This document shows positions 43,998 to 51,397 of a stretch of 64,000 bases of DNA, piece by piece. Numbering within the stretch: the first letter of the stretch is position 1; each line of letters begins with the position of its first letter. The notes under the pieces are model-generated. The model ran no database searches, was not told the DNA's origin, and was given only the letters and a program-made list of their open reading frames with translations. A program made the position numbers and the translations under genes. This DNA comes from CAVRXZ01 sp963773035 (GTDB lineage Bacteria > Acidobacteriota > Vicinamibacteria > Vicinamibacterales > CAVVIG01), in contig CAVYZX010000038.1 of the NCBI GenBank assembly GCA_963773035.1, positions 310,001-374,000 on the forward strand. The letters run 5' to 3'.

Positions 43998-44064
43998 GAA
44001 AGTGCGCTCCAGTTGGGTAATTACCGAGACCTTCTAGCACAAACGCCGATAAGATTGATTGGAG

Positions 44065-46260
44065 ATGTCAGTCGGTCATGCAAGCGACATCGAAACGGCG
44101 CTGGCTCGATTGGCGGCGGGGCGCAGCAGCGATCCGTTCGCCGTCCTCGGCCCTCATCCTGCCGAATCCTCCCGTGGCACGGTCATCCGGGTCTTTCAGC
44201 CGGCCGCTCGATCCGTAGCCCTCCGACTGGCTTCGGGCGACGTGCCCATGAAGCCGCGCAGTCCAGAAGGGCTGTACGAGGCCACCGTCGATCTCAACGC
44301 ACCGGATTATCGCCTGCGCGTGACATATTCTGGCGATCACGCGATCGATCTCGACGATCCATACCGCTACGGGCGGGTCCTGACCGATTTCGACCTGCAT
44401 TTGCTGAGCGAAGGTACACATCATCGAGCGTTCGAAAAGCTGGGCGCGCATCGAATCTCGGTCGGATCGACCGCAGGTGTGCACTTTGCGGTGTGGGCGC
44501 CAAACGGGGAGCGCGTCAGCGTCATCGGCGACTTCAACGGCTGGGACGGCCGCGTTCATCCCATGCGGATGCTGGCGCCCAGCGGCATCTGGGAAATCTT
44601 CATTCCAGGCTTGCCGGACGGCGAGAAGTACAAGTTCGAGATTCGTACTCGAGAGGGCGTGCTTCTCAAGAAGAGCGATCCCATCGGGTTTGCGTTCGAG
44701 TCGCCGCCACACTCGGCTTCATTGGTTCGAGACATATCGAAGTACCCATGGCAGGACGAGCGGTGGATGACGACCCGTGTCGGCTATGACCGATGGCTCC
44801 CACAGCCGATGGCGATTTACGAGGTCCATTTAGGGTCCTGGGCGCGCGTGCCCGAGGAGGGCAATCGGTTTCTCACCTATCGCGAACTGGCGCACCGGCT
44901 GGTGCCGTACGTCAAGGAAATGGGGTTCACACACATCGAGCTGCTGCCGGTGATGGAACATCCATTTTCAGGATCGTGGGGGTATCAGGTGCTGGGGTTC
45001 TTTGCCCCGACAAGCCGGTTCGGTCCACCGGAAGATTTCAAGATGTTCGTCGACGCGTGTCATCGGGCCGACATCGGCGTCATCCTCGACTGGGTGCCCG
45101 GCCACTTTCCGAAAGACGAATACGGCCTCGCGCATTTCGATGGAACTGCCCTCTACGAGCACGCGGATCCAAGACAAGGCGAACACCCGGACTGGGGAAC
45201 GCTGGTCTTCAACTACGGACGCCACGAGGTCAGAAACTTTCTGCTGTCGAACGCGCTGTTCTGGCTGGAGGAGTACCACGCCGACGGTCTGCGCGTCGAT
45301 GCGGTCGCATCGATGCTCTATCTGGATTATTCGCGCGGTAAAGGGGAGTGGGTCCCGAATCGCTTCGGGGGACGCGAGAACCTCGAGGCGGTCGAATTTC
45401 TGCAGGAGCTGAACCGGCTCACGCACGGTTATGCCGGCACGATGACAGCGGCGGAGGAGTCCACCTCGTGGCCTGGAGTCAGCCGGCCGGTGCACCTTGG
45501 TGGGCTCGGTTTTACCTACAAGTGGAACATGGGTTGGATGCACGACATGCTCGGTTACGCGCATCTGGACCCGGTTCATCGTCGCTGGAAGCACAGCCTC
45601 GTGACGTTCTCCGGCCTCTACATGCACAGCGAGAACTTCATCCTGCCCTTCTCGCACGACGAGGTCGTGCACGGCAAAGGGGCGATGCTGGACAAGATGC
45701 CCGGAGACGTCTGGCAGAAGCACGCCACGCTCCGCACTTTGTATGGCTACATGTACGGCCACCCGGGCAAGAAGCTGATGTTCATGGGCAGTGAGTTCGG
45801 TCAGTGGCGCGAATGGCACCACGATCGCAGCCTCGACTGGCATCTGCTGGATGATCCGGCCCATGTCGGACTGCGCCGCTACGTCCAGGCGCTCAACTGG
45901 CACTATCGCTCGGAGCCGGCGTTGTACGAGCGCGACTACGAGCCTGACGGTTTCCGCTGGATCGATTGCGACGACAACGAAAACAGCGTGGTCTCGCTGG
46001 TGCGCTACGCCAGAAATCGAGAAGACTTCGTGGTCATGGTGTTCAATTTCACGCCAGTACCACGACCCGAATATCGCATCGGGGTCCCGGCCGCGGGCTG
46101 GTACGCCGAGTTGTTGAACAGTGACGCGTCGATTTACGGAGGCAGCAACATGGGCAATTGTGGCGGCGTCCACAGCGAGCCCATCAAGGACCACGGCTTC
46201 GACCACTCGCTTCGCGTCCTCGTCCCGCCGCTTGGTTGCCTGCTACTGAAGAAACGCTGA
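44065..46260 (+). CDS. glgB: 1,4-alpha-glucan branching enzyme
   Basis: A protein of about 731 residues that adds alpha-1,6 branches to glycogen. N-terminal CBM48 modules (about 10-210, VHFAVWAPNGERVSVIGDFN) precede the GH13 catalytic domain. The catalytic residues are present: nucleophile D412 in GLRVDAVASMLYLDY, acid E464 in TAAEESTSWPGVS, and D532 in FSHDEVVHGKGAM. The C-terminal beta domain ends VPPLGCLLLKKR. The ATG at 44065 is used; a TTG two codons earlier is an alternative, and the Shine-Dalgarno site is poor. No other glycogen gene is adjacent. Confidence 0.96.
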   Translation: MSVGHASDIETALARLAAGRSSDPFAVLGPHPAESSRGTVIRVFQPAARSVALRLASGDVPMKPRSPEGLYEATVDLNAPDYRLRVTYSGDHAIDLDDPYRYGRVLTDFDLHLLSEGTHHRAFEKLGAHRISVGSTAGVHFAVWAPNGERVSVIGDFNGWDGRVHPMRMLAPSGIWEIFIPGLPDGEKYKFEIRTREGVLLKKSDPIGFAFESPPHSASLVRDISKYPWQDERWMTTRVGYDRWLPQPMAIYEVHLGSWARVPEEGNRFLTYRELAHRLVPYVKEMGFTHIELLPVMEHPFSGSWGYQVLGFFAPTSRFGPPEDFKMFVDACHRADIGVILDWVPGHFPKDEYGLAHFDGTALYEHADPRQGEHPDWGTLVFNYGRHEVRNFLLSNALFWLEEYHADGLRVDAVASMLYLDYSRGKGEWVPNRFGGRENLEAVEFLQELNRLTHGYAGTMTAAEESTSWPGVSRPVHLGGLGFTYKWNMGWMHDMLGYAHLDPVHRRWKHSLVTFSGLYMHSENFILPFSHDEVVHGKGAMLDKMPGDVWQKHATLRTLYGYMYGHPGKKLMFMGSEFGQWREWHHDRSLDWHLLDDPAHVGLRRYVQALNWHYRSEPALYERDYEPDGFRWIDCDDNENSVVSLVRYARNREDFVVMVFNFTPVPRPEYRIGVPAAGWYAELLNSDASIYGGSNMGNCGGVHSEPIKDHGFDHSLRVLVPPLGCLLLKKR

Positions 46261-46278
46261 TTAGCCTCGTAGGCCTGT

Positions 46279-46368
46279 AACCACGAAGTCACGAAGGCCA
46301 AAAAGTAGCTTCCGGCTTAAGCCGGAAGCTACAGTGGAGAGCTTCGTGCTCTTCGTGTCTTCGTGGTT
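46279..46368. repeat. Nested repeat: CACGAAG hairpin containing palindrome copy 5
   Basis: The outer arms are AACCACGAAG (46279-46288) and the exact complement (46359-46368), with further CACGAAGG and CTTCGTG units inside. The centre holds the 28-bp palindrome (46305-46332), identical to the one at 41004-41031. The palindrome therefore sits inside a repeat of another class. The element separates glgB from the MFS gene. Confidence 0.82.
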
Positions 46369-46375
46369 TACTGGC

Positions 46376-47581
46376 ATGCGATCGACTCGTATGGCGCTGG
46401 AATCGTCCCGAACTGCCGTCCTGGCAATTGTCATCCTGGCGACCTTCACGGACATCGTCGCCTACTCGATCGCCGTGCCAGTACTGCCGGACTTGAGCCG
46501 GAAGCTTGGCGCCTCTCCCACGACGATCGGTCTGTTGTTCGCGTCGTTCGGTGTGACGCTGCTCAGCGTCTCGATCCCGATGGGCGCGGCGTCGGACCGG
46601 ATCGGCCGCAAAGGTCCGCTGGTTGCGGGCCTCGCCGGATTGGCGGCAGCCACCCTCTTGTTCGCGTTCGCCAACAGTCTGCCCGGGCTCTTTGCCGCAC
46701 GTCTCGCTCAAGGTGCCGCCGATGCTGTGGCATGGGTTGTCGGGCTGGCGTTGTTGGCGGACGTGTACGAGCCTTCCGAGCGCGGATGGGCCACAGGGAT
46801 CGTGATGTCGGGGTCGAGTTTCGCGTTCATGATCGGGCCGTCTCTCGGAGGATGGCTGTACGAGATCGGCGGCATCCGCCTCCCCTTCATCATCGTCGCC
46901 GTGATGGCCGCAACCGCGGCGATAGGCGCGGCGCGACTCAAGCTTCCAGATCGCCAGGCAGACGCCGAACCGATTCCGGTTGCTTCGATCGTCCGATTAC
47001 CCGCCGTTGGAGCCTGCGCGGCTGCGGTTGTCGTCGCTGCGGCCACCATTTCCATGCTCGAGCCGGTGCTGGCGCTCCAACTCGAGTCCTTGGGCGTGAA
47101 TCCCGGTCGGGTCGGCATCGTCTTTGGTGTGGCGGCTCTAGCGTCGGCTGGATTACATCCGGTGGCGGGCCGACTTGCCGATCGCTTTGGAGCGCGCCGC
47201 CTCACGCTTTGGGGCCTGGTGATTTTTGCAGCCGTGCTTCCGATCCTCGGCCTCACGTGGAACTTCGAATCGGCGATCGTGTTTTATGTGATTCAGGCCG
47301 CAGCCATGGCGCTCGTAATCGCTCCGTCGGTGGCATACATGGGCGACGCGGTGTCAGCCGCCGGCATCGGATCGTTCGGCGTGGCGTACGGCCTTTATAA
47401 CGTCGCCTGGGGTGCGGGTCTGCTGGGCGGGCCAGCCCTCGGTGGGTTTCTATTCGAGCGCCTGGGATTCGGACCTCTGACGCTTGCCTGGGCGCCGGCG
47501 GTCGTGATGGCCACGCTCCTCATCGCCAGGGTCGGGACCACGCCCAACCCACGCCAGGCACAGGCCGACGTTGGGCTATGA
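46376..47581 (+). CDS. MFS transporter
   Basis: A 12-TM major-facilitator protein of about 401 residues, like multidrug or metabolite exporters. I use ATG 46376 (46391 is an alternative), because the upstream frame is the CTTCGTG repeat. Key features are DIVAYSIAVPVLPDLSRKLG in TM1, the loop 2-3 motif GAASDRIGRKGPLVAGLAGL, and the matching C-terminal half motif GRLADRFGARRLTLWG. The substrate is unknown. The gene converges with the CHASE2/HD-GYP gene, and their ends overlap by six bases. Confidence 0.9.
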   Translation: MRSTRMALESSRTAVLAIVILATFTDIVAYSIAVPVLPDLSRKLGASPTTIGLLFASFGVTLLSVSIPMGAASDRIGRKGPLVAGLAGLAAATLLFAFANSLPGLFAARLAQGAADAVAWVVGLALLADVYEPSERGWATGIVMSGSSFAFMIGPSLGGWLYEIGGIRLPFIIVAVMAATAAIGAARLKLPDRQADAEPIPVASIVRLPAVGACAAAVVVAAATISMLEPVLALQLESLGVNPGRVGIVFGVAALASAGLHPVAGRLADRFGARRLTLWGLVIFAAVLPILGLTWNFESAIVFYVIQAAAMALVIAPSVAYMGDAVSAAGIGSFGVAYGLYNVAWGAGLLGGPALGGFLFERLGFGPLTLAWAPAVVMATLLIARVGTTPNPRQAQADVGL

Positions 47582-49591
47582 CTCTCCGGCGAGTTTTCTC
47601 TGAGCTTCGTCCTCGTGGAAGACCCTTTCGAACTCAGGGGCGACGCCGATGAACGCGTCGACCACTGCCGGATCGAAGTGTGTGCCTTTGCACGAAACGA
47701 TGAAGTTCACGGTGTCGTCGTGGCCTCGAGATTGCCGATAGACGTTTCGCGTGACGGCGGCGTCGTAAACGTCCACGAGCGCCATCACTCGTCCCGGAAT
47801 CGGAATGTCCGTGCCCCTCAAGCCCTCGGGATACCCCGTACCATCCCATCGTTCGTGATGTGTGTAGACGATGTCTTTGGCCAGCGTGAGGATCGTGTCG
47901 TCGGGGACGCCTGCCTGTTGTTCAGCTTTTAGGATGACGTCACGGCCGTGAACTGGATGCTTCCGCATCTCAGCGAGCTCCTCGGGAGTCAGGGCGCCTG
48001 GCTTGTTGAGAATGCGATCGGGCACGCCGACCTTGCCGATGTCATGGAGCGGCGCGAGGCTCGACAGCAGGTCGATCCGCTCTGGCGTCAGATACTCGCG
48101 GAATCTCGGATGCGTCGCCAGTTGCTGGGCCAATAGCTTCGCGTACAACTGCGTCCGGCGCGAATGACGACCCGTTTCCGGATCTCTGACTTCTGTCAAC
48201 GACAGCAGCGACTGCACCATCAGGCGCTGCGCTGTCGACTTCTCTTGTCCGGCGAGATCGGCCCGCTGACGTTCGATCGTGACCCGGGCTCGCGTCATGA
48301 CGGTGAGCGCCAAGACCACGCCGGCGGACGGAAACAGGGGAGAAACGAAAAGGCCGTTGGCCGATAGCAACCAGAGAGCTCCCCACCACAACGTGACAAA
48401 CGTGCCGGCTCCGGCGATCGTTCCAAGCAGGAGTCCCCCTCTTGCCACGATCAGAGAGAGCGCGACACCCAGAACGAGCGTGATCTGGCTTTCGAGCGCC
48501 GAGCCGACCGCGTGGCGCCGGATGAAGTCCTTTCGAAGAAGATTGTCGGCGACAGTGGCATGGACCTCGACGCCCGCAAACAGCGTGTCGAGCGGTGTGG
48601 CGACGACCTCTCTCGTGCCGAGCGCGGTCGTTCCGACGAAGACGATCTTGTCCTTCACGCTGCCAGGCGGCAACTGACCGCTGAGCACGTCGGCTGCCGA
48701 CAAATAGGGGAACGTCCGCTTGCGTCCGCGATACCGGACCAGCAAATTGCTCTTCCCGTCCACGGGCACGATCCGGTCGTCGAGAATCAAATGTGCCGTG
48801 TTGATGTTGGAGACCCGGAGCGCCGTGTAGCGGGTGCCCGTCACGGCGGAGACTGCGGCAAGACCGAGCCCAGGATAGGCGCGTCCATCGAGCTGGATCA
48901 CGAGGGGCACTCGTCTCAGAATGCCGTCCGGATCCGGAGCGGCGTTCAGGAAACCGGATGCTCCAGCTGCCTGTGACAGTTCCGGAAGGTTGCAGACGGC
49001 GCCGGTTGCGTGAAAGAACGCCGCGTCGCTTTCCTCCCGCGACTGCACGGCAAGACCTACGGGATGAAGCACGCAGCCGCCCGGCGCGCTGGCAGCCGGG
49101 TCGAACGTCATCGCGTAGCCGAGGATCACACGGCCCTGGTGGAGTGTCTCCGTCAGCGTCGAGTCGGAAGTGGCTGTAGACGGCTTCGAGACCGTGGCGC
49201 GGGGCTTTAGCCCCGCGTCCTGCGCCACCTGGGGCTCTACCTCCGCGAGCCGCGAATCATCGTAGCGATCTCGTTCGGCAAAGATGATGTCGAGTGCGAC
49301 GGTTGCCGCGCCCAGATCGCGCAGGTTTGCGATCAACCGGCCGACCAGGTCGCGGCGCCACGGCCATTGACCAACGGTCGACAGGCTGCGTTCGTCGACG
49401 TCGACGATGACGACTTGTCCGGACGGCGGTCTTGTTGGGCACCAGCGAAGCAGGAGATCGTACACGCCATTGTCGAACCTGGCGATGAACGAGGGGCGAT
49501 AAAGAGCCAGGACCGCAACGATGATGGTCGGTACTAGGCCGCACAGGAAGGTGATGCGACGAACGGTCGAATGATGGTCGTGCGAGGCCAA
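47576..49591 (-). CDS. CHASE2 / HD-GYP membrane protein, probable c-di-GMP phosphodiesterase
   Basis: A 671-residue sensor with a TTG start eight bases after the OmpA-like gene. Order: TM1 (about 13-30); periplasmic CHASE2 (about 35-330) with VVIVDVDERSLSTVGQWPWR and KDKIVFVGTTALGTREVVAT; three TMs (about 360-440); short coiled coil; then HD-GYP (about 460-660). The HD-GYP metal and signature residues are in HDIGKVGVPDRILNKPGALT and YTHHERWDGTGYPEGL, so it should degrade cyclic di-GMP. The CHASE2 domain contains an in-frame palindrome insertion (AGLKPRATV). The FecR and OmpA genes upstream suggest one envelope-signal system. Confidence 0.9.
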   Translation of the reverse strand: MASHDHHSTVRRITFLCGLVPTIIVAVLALYRPSFIARFDNGVYDLLLRWCPTRPPSGQVVIVDVDERSLSTVGQWPWRRDLVGRLIANLRDLGAATVALDIIFAERDRYDDSRLAEVEPQVAQDAGLKPRATVSKPSTATSDSTLTETLHQGRVILGYAMTFDPAASAPGGCVLHPVGLAVQSREESDAAFFHATGAVCNLPELSQAAGASGFLNAAPDPDGILRRVPLVIQLDGRAYPGLGLAAVSAVTGTRYTALRVSNINTAHLILDDRIVPVDGKSNLLVRYRGRKRTFPYLSAADVLSGQLPPGSVKDKIVFVGTTALGTREVVATPLDTLFAGVEVHATVADNLLRKDFIRRHAVGSALESQITLVLGVALSLIVARGGLLLGTIAGAGTFVTLWWGALWLLSANGLFVSPLFPSAGVVLALTVMTRARVTIERQRADLAGQEKSTAQRLMVQSLLSLTEVRDPETGRHSRRTQLYAKLLAQQLATHPRFREYLTPERIDLLSSLAPLHDIGKVGVPDRILNKPGALTPEELAEMRKHPVHGRDVILKAEQQAGVPDDTILTLAKDIVYTHHERWDGTGYPEGLRGTDIPIPGRVMALVDVYDAAVTRNVYRQSRGHDDTVNFIVSCKGTHFDPAVVDAFIGVAPEFERVFHEDEAQRKLAGES
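49198..49217 (-). repeat. GGCT-NN-AGCC palindrome family, copy 6, inside CHASE2 coding sequence
   Basis: CGCGGGGCT, then AA on the minus strand, AGCCCCGCG, followed by CCAC. It is read in frame in the CHASE2 loop as AGLKPRAT and does not interrupt the protein. The outer arms differ from the other copies but stay fully complementary. Confidence 0.82.
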
Positions 49592-49599
49592 CCCGTCGA

Positions 49600-50253
49600 T
49601 TACCTGACCGCAATCTCGACGCGGCGATTGCGCGGCTCCAGCGTCTCGTCGGGAGTGCGAATCAACAGATCCCGTTCGCCGTGCGACATGACCTCGAGGG
49701 CGTCGGCGCTGAGCCCCGCGTTCACGAGCAGATTTCGAATGGTGGTGGCCCGCTTGAGGCCCAGCTCGAAATTCGCCTGGGTCGTTCCCGTCGTATCCGT
49801 GTGTCCGACGACAACAACGTCGGGGACGACTCGTTCGGTGACGGCCTTCAGGATCTCCGGGACGAGAGCTCGAGACTCTTCGGTCAGCTCGTCGGACTCG
49901 AATCGGAAATGCAGAGTAAAGCGTCTAGGTGCCGGCGGCAGCGCCGCAAGCGCGTCGCCAAAGAGTCGATCGACCTCGCCCTCAGCCAGTGTGGTCACCT
50001 CGCCGGGAGGTCCGTCGCCGATCCGAGTGGAGTGGCGGCCCGCGACGAGATCCACGCCCCCGGCTGAATTCGAGACGCGGGCGCGCCCAACCACGCCGCT
50101 CTCTGCGTCGGGCAGCAACACAATGGTTTCAGTGATGACTGGGGCTGTGGGCGGCGTTGCGACGGGTTGCTTGGCTGCGCAGGCTGTGATCAGCCACGCT
50201 GCCGCGATGGTTACGAGCAGGAGTCGAATTCGCGGCAGCGGCAGCTGAGTCAT
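49600..50253 (-). CDS. OmpA-family lipoprotein
   Basis: A 217-residue outer-membrane or periplasmic lipoprotein. The signal ends in the lipobox LITAC. The C-terminal OmpA peptidoglycan-binding domain carries FRFESDELTEESRALVPEIL, VVVVGHTDTTGTTQANFELG and GLKRATTIRNLLVNAG, with DETLEPRNRRVEIAV at the end. Its ATG shares one base with the FecR stop (TGATG), and it is eight bases from the CHASE2 gene. It would tether the system to the cell wall. Confidence 0.9.
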   Translation of the reverse strand: MTQLPLPRIRLLLVTIAAAWLITACAAKQPVATPPTAPVITETIVLLPDAESGVVGRARVSNSAGGVDLVAGRHSTRIGDGPPGEVTTLAEGEVDRLFGDALAALPPAPRRFTLHFRFESDELTEESRALVPEILKAVTERVVPDVVVVGHTDTTGTTQANFELGLKRATTIRNLLVNAGLSADALEVMSHGERDLLIRTPDETLEPRNRRVEIAVR

Positions 50254-50705
50254 CAAGGTTCGACGCGTACGGCCAGACTCGTCCCGCGAACGCCGACGAT
50301 GGCGGCGGGCGTTTCGAGCCGGATCGAATCGGGCGCGAGCTTGGCAATTTGCCCGGAAACATAGGCCGCCACGCCGCGCACGATGTTGAAAACGAAACCG
50401 AGACGCCCGTCGGCAGGCGCGTAAACGAAGCGATCGATCCGCGCTTCACTGTTTGGTCCCAGCGAAACCCGCGTATCGTCCTTCAACGTGACGCCAATCC
50501 GGCCGTCGGCTCCCGTTCGGAGCCCGTCGGTCTCGAACACCACCTGGCCGAGCTCGGCGGGAATCGTGGCACTTTGCCGAAGGATAAAGGCGGACCCGGA
50601 CAAAACCTTGATCCGGCCCACCGCTGCCGTCTCCTGACCCCACACGGGTGCGGAACCGGCGAGAACGAGGACGACGACGCCAAGCGCGAATCGTGGATTA
50701 GTCAT
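50253..50705 (-). CDS. FecR-domain exported protein
   Basis: A 150-residue secreted FecR-like beta protein: signal VVVLVLAGSAPVWGQ, then VGRIKVLSGSAFILRQ, VVFETDGLRTGADGRIGVTL, KDDTRVSLGPNSEARIDRF and ETPAAIVGVRGTSLAVRVE. In this compact form (signal peptide, no anti-sigma TM arrangement) FecR domains are usual partners of CHASE2 signalling proteins. It is the first gene of a three-gene unit with OmpA and CHASE2/HD-GYP. GGGGG precedes the ATG. Confidence 0.88.
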   Translation of the reverse strand: MTNPRFALGVVVLVLAGSAPVWGQETAAVGRIKVLSGSAFILRQSATIPAELGQVVFETDGLRTGADGRIGVTLKDDTRVSLGPNSEARIDRFVYAPADGRLGFVFNIVRGVAAYVSGQIAKLAPDSIRLETPAAIVGVRGTSLAVRVEP

Positions 50706-50799
50706 GTGGCCCCCTGAATCTCACGATACCCTCGCAAGACCCACGCCCTTCACGCTTCTGCACGTCACCTTTTGGTCTGGAAACGCTGGCACCACCTAT

Positions 50800-50931
50800 A
50801 TGGATCATCGTTCCGAAGAAGAGTTGACTGCAGGGGAAAGGCGGCGCCTCTGCCTGTATCTTCAGCACGAATTGCGTAAGAAGTCAGAATCCGAGGGGAC
50901 GGTCGCTCGCGCTGCACAAGCTGGCACCTAG
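50800..50931 (+). CDS. Possible small protein (43 aa)
   Basis: A short reading frame starting MDHRSEEELTAGERRRLCLY and ending in a charged helix (LQHELRKKSESEGTVARAA). The composition is amphipathic and protein-like, and it is divergent from fecR. There is no homology I recognise and no strong ribosome-binding site, so it may not be real. Confidence 0.25.
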   Translation: MDHRSEEELTAGERRRLCLYLQHELRKKSESEGTVARAAQAGT

Positions 50932-51254
50932 TCTGCGATGCATTCGGGGTTTGACGTCGGTGTCGTTCGCTTCACGAGTTCGTCATGGGGTGTGCCGTAT
51001 TGCGACAGCGGATTACGGATCACAAGGGCTGGCCTGTCTCCGCGCTTCGCGCTACGGCGAGACGTCACCGAAGCTCGCTGCGACCGAGCGAAGCCGGGAA
51101 GGCCTGCGCTGCACTTGATGTCCTTGGTCGACTTTGTCAGATCGTCAATTTTCCGGCCGGATATCTACGGCTCCCGCGCCCCGTGTCGACGGCGCGGGAA
51201 ACCGCATCTCCAGGAGGTCTGTACAACGCCGGCCAGGTCCTCGACCTGGCCTGG
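50932..51254. other. Degraded intergenic region
   Basis: No gene is supported here. The stretch at about 51037-51060 (CGCGCTTCGCGCTACGGCGA) followed by CGAAGCTCGC resembles the GC-rich repeat ahead of the VOC gene at about 13566-13605 (CTTCGGCGAGCCTCGCCGTA). The right part probably contains decayed continuation of the ABC ATPase remnant at 51255-51366. Confidence 0.4.
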
Positions 51255-51366
51255 ACAGGTAACCAACCACTTCACCAGCGCGAACTTCGAAGCTGACGTC
51301 GCTGACGACTGCCGTCCCGAAGAATCGCTTCACGAGGTGTCGTGCTTCCAGCGTCGGTGCCTCCAT
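51255..51366 (-). pseudogene. ABC transporter ATPase, N-terminal remnant
   Basis: From ATG 51366 the frame reads MEAPTLEARHLVKRFFGTAV and VSDVSFEVRAGEVVGYL, the start of an ABC ATPase up to the point where the Walker A loop should follow. After that the sequence loses similarity (SRPGRGPGRRCT), and no Walker B or signature motif is found. It lies directly downstream of the MacB-like permease on the same strand, so it is probably the leftover of that transporter's ATPase or an unrelated deletion scar. Confidence 0.6.
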
Positions 51367-51397
51367 GAGCCACGGGTCGACAATTGGTGCTGACTCT

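Noticed and set aside
46334..46375. Longer N-terminus for the MFS transporter
   Set aside because: It is translation of the CTTCGTG repeat right arm.
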